DNA of 64,000 nucleotides from Candidatus Eisenbergiella merdipullorum (GCA_019118445.1 DWYY01000045.1:1-64000), one strand, 5' to 3'; positions 1 through 8,233 are shown, counted from the stretch's first letter. The notes: generated from the sequence alone by a model not told the origin. Translations and numbers: made by a program.

Positions 1-22
1 TCAACATTTTTACAGAGGTCGT

Positions 23-56
23 AAAAAATGCCTACCGCCCAAAACAACGGTAGGCA
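23..56 (-). terminator. Intrinsic terminator downstream of the rlmD-type gene
   Basis: On the minus strand a 9-bp stem (TGCCTACCG / CGGTAGGCA) is followed directly by a run of six T. It lies about 55 bp past the stop codon of the methyltransferase gene and probably ends that transcript. Confidence 0.8.
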
Positions 57-110
57 AAAGGTTGACAAAGACGACGTTTCCAACCATTCAATCCCCGGAA
101 AATAGCGCAT

Positions 111-1541
111 TTATCGGGACAAAAGGCACACAGTCTCCACATTCCCCGTCCAAGGGAACATGTCCACGCAGCAGGCCCGCTCCACCCTGTATCCGTTTGC
201 CAAAAGCACCTCCAGATCCCTTACCAGGCTCGTGGGCTTACAGGAGATATAGATCATTCGCTCCACGCCGTAACGGATGATCTTCTGGAGTGCTTTAGGA
301 TGGATGCCGTCCCGTGGAGGGTCCAGGATAATGAGATCAGGCTTTTCGCGGATCTCGTCCAGGACCTTCAGCACGTCTCCCGCGACGAATTCACAGTTGG
401 AAAGCCCGTTTTCTCTTGCATTTTCTCGCGCAGCCTCCACTGCTTCCTCCACGATCTCCACGCCGATCACTTTTCCTGCCGCAGACGCCATCAACTGCGC
501 GATGGTGCCGGTCCCGCTGTAAAGATCATACACCACACAGTCCTTTTTCCCAAGGTTCCCTATGTAATCCCGCGCCGTCTGATACAGCACCTGCGCGCCA
601 TAGCTGTTCGTCTGGAAAAAAGAAAAGACGGAAATCCGGAATTTCAGGCCCAATAGTTCTTCATAGAAATAATCCTGCCCTCGCAGGACTGTCGTTTCAT
701 CGCTTTTTACCACATCGGCGACAGAATCATTCCTGATATGAAGGATTCCGGCAATCCTTCCCTCCAGGCCCAGATTCTCCAGCATAATGGCAAAGCCTTC
801 CAGGAGCCGCTTTTCTTCCTGCGCGTCTATCTGGGATGTGGTGACGAGCGCGATCAGAAGCTCCCCGGTGATAGAAGCCTTCCTCACAAGCAGATGGCGC
901 AGATATCCCGCGTGGCTGAGCCTGTGAAAATAAGAGATGTTTCTTTCCCGGAAATAGGAAAGCGTTCCTTTCAGCACTCTGCGGTAATCCTCATCCACGA
1001 TACAGCAGTCCGTTACCGCCACGATGTCGTAAAACCCGCCCCGTTTATGCAGCCCCAGGGTAAGAGGTCCGTCCTTCACCTCATCTCCGAAGGAAAATTC
1101 CATTTTGTTGCGGTAGGCAAACGGCTTCGGGCTCGGCTTAATGGACTCAAATGTCCAGGGAGCCTTCTGCTGTGCCAAGGCATCCTCCAAAAGCTCCTTC
1201 ACCTGCTTTTCTTTCAGGGCGAGCTGCCTCTCATAGGGTAGGGACAGATAAAGGCAGCCGCCGCAGGTTCCGAAATGCGGGCACGGAGATTTGATCTCAT
1301 CCGGCGCAGGCTCTTCCACGCGCAGGATACGTCCCTCTCCTCTCCCCTTCCGAACCTTCGTGATCCTGATGGAAAGTTTCTGCCCGGGAATCACATTTTT
1401 TACGGTAACATATTCCGGACATTTATTTTCCGCCTTTTCAGCCCCGTCCTCTTCACTCGGCTGCGGCAGAAGCCTCACCTGCCCTTTATTGGGAAACTTC
1501 ACCTGCTCCACGATTCCTTCCCGAATCTCTCCCTTTTTCAT
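111..1541 (-). CDS. rlmD: 23S rRNA (uracil-5-)-methyltransferase, RlmD/RlmCD (RumA) family
   Basis: SAM-dependent methyltransferase expected to form 5-methyluridine in 23S rRNA. The N-terminal segment (FPNKGQVRLLP, then KGRGEGRI) looks like a TRAM RNA-binding domain. It is followed by the family iron-sulfur cysteine pattern CPHFGTCGGC, a Rossmann SAM site (YDLYSGTGTIAQ), the LDPPRDGIH motif and the catalytic-cysteine region ISCKPTSLVRDL near the C-terminus. Low-GC Gram-positives usually carry one RlmCD enzyme modifying two uridines, so target specificity cannot be read from the sequence. The ORF opens at 1565, but the ATG at 1541 (MKKGEIREG) has a nearby AGG and is the more usual family start. 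The start choice is uncertain. Confidence 0.9.
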   Translation of the reverse strand: MKKGEIREGIVEQVKFPNKGQVRLLPQPSEEDGAEKAENKCPEYVTVKNVIPGQKLSIRITKVRKGRGEGRILRVEEPAPDEIKSPCPHFGTCGGCLYLSLPYERQLALKEKQVKELLEDALAQQKAPWTFESIKPSPKPFAYRNKMEFSFGDEVKDGPLTLGLHKRGGFYDIVAVTDCCIVDEDYRRVLKGTLSYFRERNISYFHRLSHAGYLRHLLVRKASITGELLIALVTTSQIDAQEEKRLLEGFAIMLENLGLEGRIAGILHIRNDSVADVVKSDETTVLRGQDYFYEELLGLKFRISVFSFFQTNSYGAQVLYQTARDYIGNLGKKDCVVYDLYSGTGTIAQLMASAAGKVIGVEIVEEAVEAARENARENGLSNCEFVAGDVLKVLDEIREKPDLIILDPPRDGIHPKALQKIIRYGVERMIYISCKPTSLVRDLEVLLANGYRVERACCVDMFPWTGNVETVCLLSR

Positions 1542-1607
1542 CCGTACCTGGTTCCTTTCTTTCATTCATTCTGTGAAACTTATGCCAAGATGAACATGTC
1601 CAGAATA

Positions 1608-1678
1608 GGCATGCACAATCTGGGCATGCACATTCTGGGCATGCACATTCTGGGCATGCACATTCTGGGCATGTGCAG
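1608..1678. repeat. 15-bp tandem repeat (minisatellite), about 4.5 copies
   Basis: Four consecutive 15-bp units of the form GGCATGCACATTCTG run from 1608 to 1667, the first with one mismatch, followed by a partial, decayed fifth copy. It lies in the gap between the rlmD-type gene and the small membrane-protein gene. Because 15 is a multiple of 3 it keeps a minus-strand ORF open (repeating AQNVH), which is probably an artefact. Confidence 0.9.
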
Positions 1679-1805
1679 CCGGGCGCAATCCCGCAAAAAA
1701 CGGGATACCGGACGGCACCCCGTTTTCAAAACATATCCATCTGTAAAGCATTCTGCCTGCCAGAATCTTTCCTAACTCCCGGAAGCAGCGATTCATCCGG
1801 GCGGC

Positions 1806-2123
1806 TTATTTCTCAGCCTCTTCCTCCGGATCTTCCTTTTTGTCTTCATCTTCGTCTTTGCTTTCGTCTTCCTTTGTTCCGGCGTTCTCCTCATCCTCAA
1901 AGAATTCGTCGTCGAAATCATCATCAAAGTCGTCATCAAAATCTTCCAGATAATCCGGAGTCAGATAACGGTATACCGCATATGCAATACCGGCTATAGC
2001 CGCGATCGCGCCGATAATCGCAAGGACCCAGAGAAGCGTATTTCCTTTGTCCTTTCCGTCTTCTTTTTTGCCAAGCAGGTCATTCATCTTCATCATTTCC
2101 AATACCTCTTCCAGTTTTCCCAT
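1806..2123 (-). CDS. Small single-pass membrane protein with acidic C-terminal tail
   Basis: About 105 residues. A short N-terminal amphipathic stretch (MGKLEEVLEMMKMNDLLG) is followed by a basic patch and one strong transmembrane helix (LLWVLAIIGAIAAIAGIAYAVY). The C-terminal half is extremely acidic, with DDDFDDDF and DEDEDKKEDPEEE runs. This resembles small DUF4366-type proteins I recall from Clostridia, but no function is known to me. The chosen ATG at 2123 has AAAGG nine bases upstream; the ORF-track start at 2186 has no ribosome site. The gene stands alone on the strand between pcrA and the repeat region. Confidence 0.65.
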   Translation of the reverse strand: MGKLEEVLEMMKMNDLLGKKEDGKDKGNTLLWVLAIIGAIAAIAGIAYAVYRYLTPDYLEDFDDDFDDDFDDEFFEDEENAGTKEDESKDEDEDKKEDPEEEAEK

Positions 2124-2239
2124 GCCAACCATCCTTTCTACCGTATAGTATGCACCACGGCGCATTCCTGAATACTGTTTTATCATACCACTTTTTACAA
2201 ATCTTTACTATAAATTTTTCATGAAATTATTTCCATATT

Positions 2240-4576
2240 TCATATCCGTTTCAGTTTTGCGAACGCGGCATACATGATCTTTGTGCCCGCTTTGTCAAAA
2301 TCCACCGTCACCTGGTAATCCCGCGGTTTGTCCTCTATCCTGACGACCGTGCCGTCTCCGTATTTCATGTGATGCACCCGGTCTCCTTCCGCATATTCCA
2401 GCGTCGCCGTCTTTTCCTGGCCCCCTTTTTTCAGGCCGGTCACTCCGGACAGTCTGTCCAGCCCGCGGGCGATGAAGGGCTTGTTTTCCTCCGACGTCCG
2501 CTTAGGCTTCAAAACCGCCCTGGGGCGGAAATCTCCGGATGCGGCCCCCGTCCCATAATTTCCTCCATAGGGAGCGCTGCGAAAGCGTTCCTGAACTTCC
2601 TGATTTTCCTGAAATTGTTCAAGTTCAGGACTTTTACGGAATGTCGGGACCTTTTCATCCATCAGATCCTCCGGCACCTCCCTGACGAATCTGCTGACCG
2701 GATTGTACTGCGTCTCTCCGCGGACCATGCGCTGTCTGGCACAGGTCAGCGTAAGCTCCTCCTTCGCCCGTGTGATTCCCACATAGGCAAGCCTGCGCTC
2801 CTCCTCGATGGCAGAAGGATCATCTGAAGCGATCGTCATATAGCTCGGGAAAATGCCATCTTCCATTCCCGACAGATACACATATGGAAATTCCAGTCCC
2901 TTTGCAGCATGCAGCGTCATGAGGAGCACCCGGTTGTCCGCGCCGTCCACATCGTCCACATCCGCGACCAGCGCAACTTCTTCCAGGAATCCGGACAGAG
3001 TCGGCTCATCATGGCTGTTTTCATAGGCGACCACCTTGCTGATCAGTTCATCGATATTCTGTATCCTGTCCTGCGCGTCCTCTTCCCCGGAATCCTCCAG
3101 TTCCTTCACGTAGCCGGTCGTCTCCAGCACATTCTGAAGGAGTTCTTCCAGGCTGAGATACTCCAGCTTGCTGCGAAACGCCCGTATCATAGTGGTAAAC
3201 GGCTTCAGTTTGGCCGCACTTTTCCTCACTGCCATGATCTGGTCCGCTTCACAGAGTGCGTCAAAAAAACTGATCCCCCTGCCGTCCGCGTAATCCTGCA
3301 CACGGAGGATGGTAGTCGCCCCGATTCCCCTTCTGGGCACGTTGATGATGCGCTTTACCGCCAGATCGTCCCGCCCGTTATCAATGGTTTTCAGATAAGC
3401 GAGGACGTCCTTGATCTCCTTCCTCGCATAGAAATTCACACCGCCCACCACATCATATGGGATCCCTTCCAGGATAAAGCGTTCCTCCAGAAGGCGCGAC
3501 TGGGCATTGGTGCGGTAGAGGACTGCAAAATCCCGGTACTGGGCTCCATACCGTTTCTTCTTTCCCGCGATATCCGAGGCGATGAACTCCGCCTCCTCGT
3601 ATGCGCTGTCAAACCGTCTGAAATGGACCTTTTCCCCTTCGCCCTGATCGGTCCAGAGACGCTTGTCCTTCCTGGCCGTGTTGTTCCGGATCACTGCGTT
3701 TGCCGCATCCAGGATCGTCTGTGTGGAACGGTAATTCTGTTCCAGCTTGATGACCTTTGCCTCCGGGAAGACCTTCTCAAAATCCAGGATATTGCGGATA
3801 TTCGCTCCCCGAAACTTGTAGATGGACTGATCGTCGTCGCCTACCACGCACAGATTTCTGTATTTTTCCGACAGGAGCCTCACCAGTTCAAACTGGGCCG
3901 TATTGGTATCCTGGTATTCATCCACGCTGATATAACGGAAACGTTCCTGATAGCTGTCGAGCACATCCGGGTTCATCCGCAGCAGCTCTACCGTTTTCAC
4001 GATCAGATCGTCAAAATCCAGCGCATTGTTCTTTTTCAGCGTATCCTGATATTCCCTGTACGCCTCCGCCACCCTTCTTTTGGAAAAATCTCCCATGGTA
4101 TTCAGGCTGTACTCTTCCGGGGAAAGGAGTTCATCCTTCGCAGAGGATATCTCAGAAAGAAGCGCTCTTTCCTTATAGATCTTCGTATCGATGTTCAGCC
4201 GTTTGCAGACGTCCTTCATCACGCTTCTGGAATCGTCCGAATCATAGATGGTAAAATTCGTATCATATCCCAGTCTGTCTATGTATCTTCTCAGGATCCG
4301 AACACAGGCGGAGTGAAAGGTGGAGACCCAGATGCTCTCCGCCCCGAAACCCACGATGGAATCCACCCGTTCCCGCATCTCCCCTGCCGCTTTGTTCGTG
4401 AAGGTGATAGCCAGAATGTTCCACGGATTTACCTTTTTTTCTTCGATCAGATATGCAATCCTATGCGTCAGCACACGTGTCTTTCCGCTTCCCGCCCCGG
4501 CCAGGATCAGCACCGGTCCCTCTGTCTGAAGGACCGCCTCCCGTTGTCTGTCATTCAGCATATCCAAATTCACCAT
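2240..4576 (-). CDS. pcrA: ATP-dependent DNA helicase PcrA (UvrD/Rep superfamily 1A)
   Basis: A 3'-5' SF1A helicase used in nucleotide excision repair, plasmid replication and removal of RecA or stalled polymerase complexes. Visible motifs are the Q-motif region LNDRQREAV, Walker A GAGSGKT, Walker B VDEYQDTN, motif III DDDQSIYKFRGA, motif IV EQNYRST, motif V MTLHAAKGLEF and motif VI VGITRAKEEL. The C-terminus (EGDRVHHMKYGDGTVVRI) matches the Tudor-like RNA-polymerase-binding domain of Gram-positive PcrA. Length (778 residues) is near the usual size. The ATG at 4576 (MVNLDMLND) has GGAG seven bases upstream, while the upstream in-frame ATG at 4624 has none. Confidence 0.95.
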   Translation of the reverse strand: MVNLDMLNDRQREAVLQTEGPVLILAGAGSGKTRVLTHRIAYLIEEKKVNPWNILAITFTNKAAGEMRERVDSIVGFGAESIWVSTFHSACVRILRRYIDRLGYDTNFTIYDSDDSRSVMKDVCKRLNIDTKIYKERALLSEISSAKDELLSPEEYSLNTMGDFSKRRVAEAYREYQDTLKKNNALDFDDLIVKTVELLRMNPDVLDSYQERFRYISVDEYQDTNTAQFELVRLLSEKYRNLCVVGDDDQSIYKFRGANIRNILDFEKVFPEAKVIKLEQNYRSTQTILDAANAVIRNNTARKDKRLWTDQGEGEKVHFRRFDSAYEEAEFIASDIAGKKKRYGAQYRDFAVLYRTNAQSRLLEERFILEGIPYDVVGGVNFYARKEIKDVLAYLKTIDNGRDDLAVKRIINVPRRGIGATTILRVQDYADGRGISFFDALCEADQIMAVRKSAAKLKPFTTMIRAFRSKLEYLSLEELLQNVLETTGYVKELEDSGEEDAQDRIQNIDELISKVVAYENSHDEPTLSGFLEEVALVADVDDVDGADNRVLLMTLHAAKGLEFPYVYLSGMEDGIFPSYMTIASDDPSAIEEERRLAYVGITRAKEELTLTCARQRMVRGETQYNPVSRFVREVPEDLMDEKVPTFRKSPELEQFQENQEVQERFRSAPYGGNYGTGAASGDFRPRAVLKPKRTSEENKPFIARGLDRLSGVTGLKKGGQEKTATLEYAEGDRVHHMKYGDGTVVRIEDKPRDYQVTVDFDKAGTKIMYAAFAKLKRI

Positions 4577-4686
4577 TCTTTTTCTCCATTTTCCATACAG
4601 GCTCTGCATTTCTTCTGCGGCCATGCCGCTTTTTACAGAAAACTATTTTCTATATCACACCATGTTTCTTACCGCATTTTGGCCTT

Positions 4687-5106
4687 TTAAATGGAGGCCT
4701 CCAGCAGATTCCGGTTTTCCGTACTCTTTCCCCAGGCCTCAAGGGCAAGATTATAGGCGTCTTCCACTCGAGCGGATACTCTTTTGAGTTCCTTGTGTAT
4801 CTCGAGCTGTCCAAGGCGAAGCGCGGAAACATCCGATTCCACCTTTTCCAGCCTGAGCTCCATCCTGTCCTGACGCTTTTCGATCGCATCGAACCGCGCA
4901 TCCATCTCGTCCAGGCGGCGGCCGATCGCATCAAACCGCGCATCCATCCCGTCCAGGCGGCGGCCGATCGCGTCAAGCCTTTTTCCGACCGTTTCAAACT
5001 TTGTGTCTATATCATCAAACCGCGTTCCCAGCCAGGCATCCAGCTTGGCATCCAGCTTCATATCGAACATATCCGATATCGCATTCAGTAATTCCTGATC
5101 AACCAT
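4687..5106 (-). CDS. Coiled-coil protein with 11-residue repeats
   Basis: About 139 residues, highly charged and predicted almost wholly alpha-helical. The middle is built from near-identical hendecad units (RFDAIGRRLDE, RLDGMDARFDA), followed by KVESDVSALRLGQLEIHKELKRV. There is no signal peptide or membrane helix. Such proteins occur widely in Lachnospiraceae with variable repeat number; no function is established. The ATG at 5106 has GGAGG nine bases upstream; the ORF-track TTG at 5112 lies too close to that site. The tandem 33-bp DNA units make copy-number change likely. Confidence 0.7.
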   Translation of the reverse strand: MVDQELLNAISDMFDMKLDAKLDAWLGTRFDDIDTKFETVGKRLDAIGRRLDGMDARFDAIGRRLDEMDARFDAIEKRQDRMELRLEKVESDVSALRLGQLEIHKELKRVSARVEDAYNLALEAWGKSTENRNLLEASI

Positions 5107-5312
5107 AAGCAATTCCTCCCCGCTAAGCGATCATACCACAAAAGAAATGGAAAGTCTATTCAATTTCCAAAGACCAGCAACCTGTATTCTGTTTTCCAAA
5201 TCAAATGGAAATAAGAGAATGAGAAAAGAAATTATTTCACCTGCAGTCCTGCAGCCGCAACAGAAAGCTGCGAGACAGATCATCTGCAGAACCGTCGATC
5301 AGGGAAATAAAA

Positions 5313-5385
5313 TGGACCCGAAGGGATTCGAACCCTCGGTCTCTGCGTTGCGAACGCAGCGCTTTCCCAGCTAAGCTACGAGCCC
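5313..5385 (-). tRNA. tRNA-Ala (anticodon CGC)
   Basis: A 73-nt cloverleaf on the minus strand with anticodon stem CTGCG/CGCAG and loop TTCGCAA, giving anticodon CGC (codon GCG). The acceptor stem contains the G3-U70 wobble pair that defines alanine tRNAs. The T arm carries GGTTCGAATCC. CCA is not encoded. Confidence 0.95.
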
Positions 5386-5409
5386 ATTCAACAAAAATAT
5401 CTCAAAAAA

Positions 5410-5482
5410 TGGAGGCAACGGGGCTCGAACCCATGACCTTTCGCGTGTGAGGCGAACGCTCTCCCGGCTGAGCTATGTCTCC
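5410..5482 (-). tRNA. tRNA-Val (anticodon CAC)
   Basis: A 73-nt cloverleaf on the minus strand with anticodon stem TTCGC/GCGAA and loop CTCACAC, giving anticodon CAC (codon GTG). The T loop GGTTCGAGCCC and D-arm AGCTCAGCCGGGAGAGC are normal. The acceptor stem has an apparent A5-C68 mismatch. It lies 24 bp upstream of tRNA-Ala(CGC) in the same direction, so they are probably co-transcribed. Confidence 0.93.
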
Positions 5483-5491
5483 ATGTCCATT

Positions 5492-5519
5492 ATTCTACCA
5501 CATTTTTCAGATTTGGCAA
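5492..5519 (-). promoter_or_regulatory. Promoter for the tRNA-Val / tRNA-Ala pair
   Basis: On the minus strand TTGCCA and TAGAAT are separated by 16 bp, with the -10 box about 10 bases before the tRNA-Val 5' end. Confidence 0.7.
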
Positions 5520-5530
5520 GGGGGAAATTC

Positions 5531-5566
5531 TCGAAAATCAAAAAAACATTTCGAAAATCAAAAAAA
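5531..5566. repeat. Two-copy direct repeat upstream of the solute-binding protein gene
   Basis: The 16-mer TCGAAAATCAAAAAAx occurs twice with a 20-bp period (5531 and 5551), about 55 bp upstream of the lipoprotein start codon. It could be a paired operator or a replication-slippage duplication. Confidence 0.75.
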
Positions 5567-5620
5567 GCACAATGACCGCACTTTTTCATATCTTATAGCA
5601 TGAAAGTTATGGAGGAAGAT

Positions 5621-6637
5621 ATGAAAAAGAAAATCTTTGCACTGACCCTGGCGTTTGTCCTGCTTGCCGCCTGTTTTGCGGGCTGCGGCAAAAAAGAGGC
5701 GCAGCAGCAGGAAGAAACGGGGGAAAAAATGACGGAAGTGACGCTCAACGAGGTGGCGCATTCCATTTTTTATGCGCCCATGTATGTGGCGATCGAAGAG
5801 GACTATTTTGCGGAAGAGGGGATCGATCTGACCCTTGTGACAGGTTTTGGCGCCGACAAGACGATGACGGCAGTGCTGACCGGGGAAGCGGATATCGGTT
5901 TTATGGGATCTGAAGCGTCAATCTACACCTATCTGGGCGGAACAGACGACTATGTGGTCAATTTTGCCCAGCTAACACAGCGCGCAGGCAACTTTCTGGT
6001 TTCCAGAGAGCCGATTGAAAACTTTTCCTGGGATATGCTGAAGGGGACCGAAGTGCTCGGCGGAAGGGCCGGCGGCATGCCAGAAATGGTTTTTGAATAC
6101 ATCCTGAAAAAGAACGGGATCGATCCGCAGTCAGATCTGTCCATCGACCAGAGCATCGAATTCGGCTCCACCGCGGCCGCCTTTTCCGGAGGCCAGGGAG
6201 ACTATACCGTGGAATTTGAACCCCATGCGACCCTGCTGGAGCAGAAGGGTGACGGGTATGTGGTAGCATCCCTTGGAGAGGATTCCGGCTATGTCCCCTA
6301 TACCGCTTTCTCCGCAAAAAGGAGCTATATTGACGCCAATCCGGAAGTGATCCGCGCCTTTACCGCCGCGCTCCAGAAAGGGATGGATTATGTAAAGGAT
6401 CATACCCCTGAAGAAATCGCTGCCGTGATCCAGCCCCAGTTCGAGGAGACAGATGTGGAAACCATCACCACCATCGTGACAAGATATTACGAGCAGGATT
6501 CCTGGAAAGAAAATCTGGTTTTTGAGGAAGATGCCTTCACGCTGCTCCAGAACATTCTGGAAGAGGCGGGAGAACTGGAGAAGCGCGTTCCCTATGCGGA
6601 TCTGGTCGATACCAGTTTTGCAGAGGAAGTAAAATGA
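5621..6637 (+). CDS. ABC transporter solute-binding lipoprotein, NMT1/SsuA-like
   Basis: A 338-residue secreted lipoprotein. The signal peptide MKKKIFALTLAFVLLAACF ends in a lipobox (FAGC), so the mature protein should be membrane-anchored on the outside. The body has the family features of NMT1/SsuA/ThiY-type periplasmic-binding proteins (YAPMYVAIEEDYFAEEGIDL, then GEADIGFMGSEAS), which bind sulfonates, nitrate/bicarbonate, pyrimidine precursors or similar small ligands. The ligand cannot be inferred. No permease or ATPase gene is adjacent, so it is an orphan that must pair with a transporter elsewhere or act as a sensor. The ATG at 5621 has GGAGG upstream and is preferred over 5600. A 9-bp GC-rich hairpin follows the stop (6644-6669) but lacks a T-run. 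Confidence 0.85.
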   Translation: MKKKIFALTLAFVLLAACFAGCGKKEAQQQEETGEKMTEVTLNEVAHSIFYAPMYVAIEEDYFAEEGIDLTLVTGFGADKTMTAVLTGEADIGFMGSEASIYTYLGGTDDYVVNFAQLTQRAGNFLVSREPIENFSWDMLKGTEVLGGRAGGMPEMVFEYILKKNGIDPQSDLSIDQSIEFGSTAAAFSGGQGDYTVEFEPHATLLEQKGDGYVVASLGEDSGYVPYTAFSAKRSYIDANPEVIRAFTAALQKGMDYVKDHTPEEIAAVIQPQFEETDVETITTIVTRYYEQDSWKENLVFEEDAFTLLQNILEEAGELEKRVPYADLVDTSFAEEVK

Positions 6638-6715
6638 ATGTCTCCGCCCGCCATTTTCCCGGCGGGCGGAACAGATACTGCCAGGAAAAATGCCACATGC
6701 CGGCAGAAAAAAAGC

Positions 6716-6744
6716 TTGCCAAGAACAGGTTTATCTGTTATGAT
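6716..6744 (+). promoter_or_regulatory. Promoter of tRNA-Ala(GGC)
   Basis: TTGCCA and TATGAT spaced by 17 bp; the -10 ends 11 bases before the tRNA 5' end. Confidence 0.75.
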
Positions 6745-6755
6745 ACTATGTGCAT

Positions 6756-6828
6756 GGGGCATTGGCGCAGTTGGGAGCGCGCCACACTGGCAGTGTGGAG
6801 GTCACGGGTTCGAATCCCGTATGCTCCA
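6756..6828 (+). tRNA. tRNA-Ala (anticodon GGC)
   Basis: A 73-nt cloverleaf with anticodon stem CCACA/TGTGG and loop CTGGCAG, giving anticodon GGC. The acceptor stem GGGGCAT/ATGCTCC contains the alanine G3-U70 pair. CCA is not encoded. It is flanked by its own promoter and a strong terminator, so it is a single-gene unit. Confidence 0.96.
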
Positions 6829-6835
6829 TTTTGGG

Positions 6836-6867
6836 CGAAGAAATCATGAGGGATTTCTTCGTTTTTT
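6836..6867 (+). terminator. Intrinsic terminator of tRNA-Ala(GGC)
   Basis: A perfect 10-bp stem CGAAGAAATC / GATTTCTTCG with a 6-nt loop, followed by six T. Confidence 0.9.
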
Positions 6868-6929
6868 CTTTGAGAAGCCCCCTGCAAAGCCACAGACAGC
6901 CTGCGGGCCGCGGCATCCTCTGGTTTCCC

Positions 6930-7595
6930 TCAGTCTTCCTCTTTTTCCTGCGTTTTTGGCGGAGCGCTCTTCTTTCCCTTTCCGGCATGTTCGGGCAGAG
7001 TCTGCGTATAGCCATCCAGGAGCTTTTCGATCAGGAGTTTTTTCACATACACGTCGAAACTCAGCATGCAGATAAAGGCAAAAAATCGAAGAAAGCTCTG
7101 GTCCTCCTGCGCGTTTCCAGCGTCTTCAAAAGTCTTTTCCGCGCGGGTAAACTTGTCCATGACATCCTTTTTCAGGGCCTCCACCTGGTCCTTTTCCAGG
7201 CTGAAGACTTCTTCGTAGATATCCTCCAGGGTCATTCCGTCCGTCTTTTTAAAATACCGCTCTGTGATCGGCTGCAGGATCGTCTGGATGTCGCTGATGC
7301 TCATGATGCCCTTGTAATAGTAAATAAAGATCAGGATCATCACATGCTCTCTGGAATATTTCTTCTTCTGGGGCGGCGGGAGGAGGTTGTTCTTCGTGTA
7401 GTTGTTGATCATCGTTTTGGTAAGGATCTTATCCTCCTCCGGATGTCGCGTGGTATTTTTGAGCTTGCCCTCCATCAGGGTCGTCACCTGATCCATATAC
7501 AGATCGATATTGGGTATATCGGCCGCCTTGATATGATCGATCCTGTCAAAGCTTTCCATGATGCTGTTCAGCATATCTTCCATGTGAATTGTCAT
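6930..7595 (-). CDS. DUF1836 family protein
   Basis: A 221-residue soluble protein. The central part (LTKTMINNYTKNNLLPPPQKKKYSREHVMILIFIYYYKG is the full region, features are the MINNY..N.LLP...KKYS..H pattern) is the hallmark of DUF1836, a Firmicutes family with a MerR-like winged-helix look. DNA binding is therefore plausible but unproven. The C-terminus is lysine- and proline-rich. An AGGA site precedes the ATG at 7595. The gene diverges from yerC across a 237-bp gap holding a GC-rich hairpin (GGCGGCG / CGCCGCC, 7629-7653) and the yerC promoter. No partner genes are adjacent. Confidence 0.8.
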   Translation of the reverse strand: MTIHMEDMLNSIMESFDRIDHIKAADIPNIDLYMDQVTTLMEGKLKNTTRHPEEDKILTKTMINNYTKNNLLPPPQKKKYSREHVMILIFIYYYKGIMSISDIQTILQPITERYFKKTDGMTLEDIYEEVFSLEKDQVEALKKDVMDKFTRAEKTFEDAGNAQEDQSFLRFFAFICMLSFDVYVKKLLIEKLLDGYTQTLPEHAGKGKKSAPPKTQEKEED

Positions 7596-7754
7596 TTTCT
7601 GTCCTGTCTCCCCATTCCTTATTCAGACGGCGGCGCAGTATGCTGACGCCGCCGCAATATTGCTTTATATGCTGTTAAATGATTTGTTTAGTCTCTATTA
7701 TATAGTATCAAAAACTACATGACAAGCACTATCTGTCTCCCACGGACATTTTTC

Positions 7755-7783
7755 TTTACTTTAAAACTTTAGTATGTTAAACT
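7755..7783 (+). promoter_or_regulatory. Promoter of the yerC gene
   Basis: TTTACT and TAAACT separated by 17 bp, about 50 bp upstream of the YerC start. The -10 region holds an interrupted dyad (TAGT, 7 bp, ACTA) that could be an autoregulatory site. Confidence 0.55.
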
Positions 7784-7832
7784 AGGTAAAAAGCAGACTT
7801 TGCCGCTGATGCGGCGGATTGTGAGGTAATGA

Positions 7833-8126
7833 ATGAACAGAAAAATCAAAACGGAGGCCGTGGACAGTCTCTTTGAGGCGATTTTGAGTCTGAAAACAAA
7901 GGAGGAATGCTACAGCTTTTTTGAGGATCTGTGCACGGTAAACGAACTGCTTTCGCTTTCCCAGCGTTTTGAAGTGGCATCCATGCTGAAGGAGCATAAG
8001 ACCTATCTAGATATCGCGGAAAAAACGGGCGCGTCCACAGCCACGATCAGCCGTGTCAACCGTTCCCTGAATTATGGGAATGACGGATATGAACTGGTCT
8101 TTGAACGCATGGCAAAAAAAGAGTGA
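7833..8126 (+). CDS. yerC: YerC/YecD family TrpR-related DNA-binding protein
   Basis: A 97-residue all-helical protein of the TrpR/YerC/YecD family. The pattern LCTVNELLSLSQRFEVASML followed by the helix-turn-helix TYLDIAEKTGASTATISRVNRSL is diagnostic. Members are small dimeric repressors. Bacillus YerC is not clearly a tryptophan sensor, so the ligand is unknown. GAGG lies seven bases upstream of the ATG. The gene has its own promoter and terminator. In many Firmicutes it sits near pcrA or purine genes, but that link is not obvious here. Confidence 0.9.
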   Translation: MNRKIKTEAVDSLFEAILSLKTKEECYSFFEDLCTVNELLSLSQRFEVASMLKEHKTYLDIAEKTGASTATISRVNRSLNYGNDGYELVFERMAKKE

Positions 8127-8186
8127 CAAAAACGGACAGGCAGCCCCAAATGACAGGCAGCAAAGAACTGGGAGTCCGTATGTGAA

Positions 8187-8233
8187 GGCCGGAAGCCGTA
8201 TGCTCTCTGCGATACAGCTTCCGGCCATTTTTT
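8187..8233 (+). terminator. Intrinsic terminator downstream of yerC
   Basis: A 10-bp GC-rich stem GGCCGGAAGC / GCTTCCGGCC, with a further GTAT/ATAC inner stem, followed by A and seven T. Confidence 0.9.

Noticed and set aside
1566-1796. 76-aa minus-strand ORF with repeating AQNVH
   Set aside because: It exists because the 15-bp repeat has no stop codons in that frame; there is no ribosome site and no protein-like composition outside the repeat.
2909-4690. 593-aa plus-strand ORF
   Set aside because: It is wholly antisense to pcrA, lacks any recognised motif and has no ribosome site. Long antisense frames are common in this composition.
5147-5374. 75-aa plus-strand ORF
   Set aside because: It runs across the antisense of tRNA-Ala and has no ribosome site.
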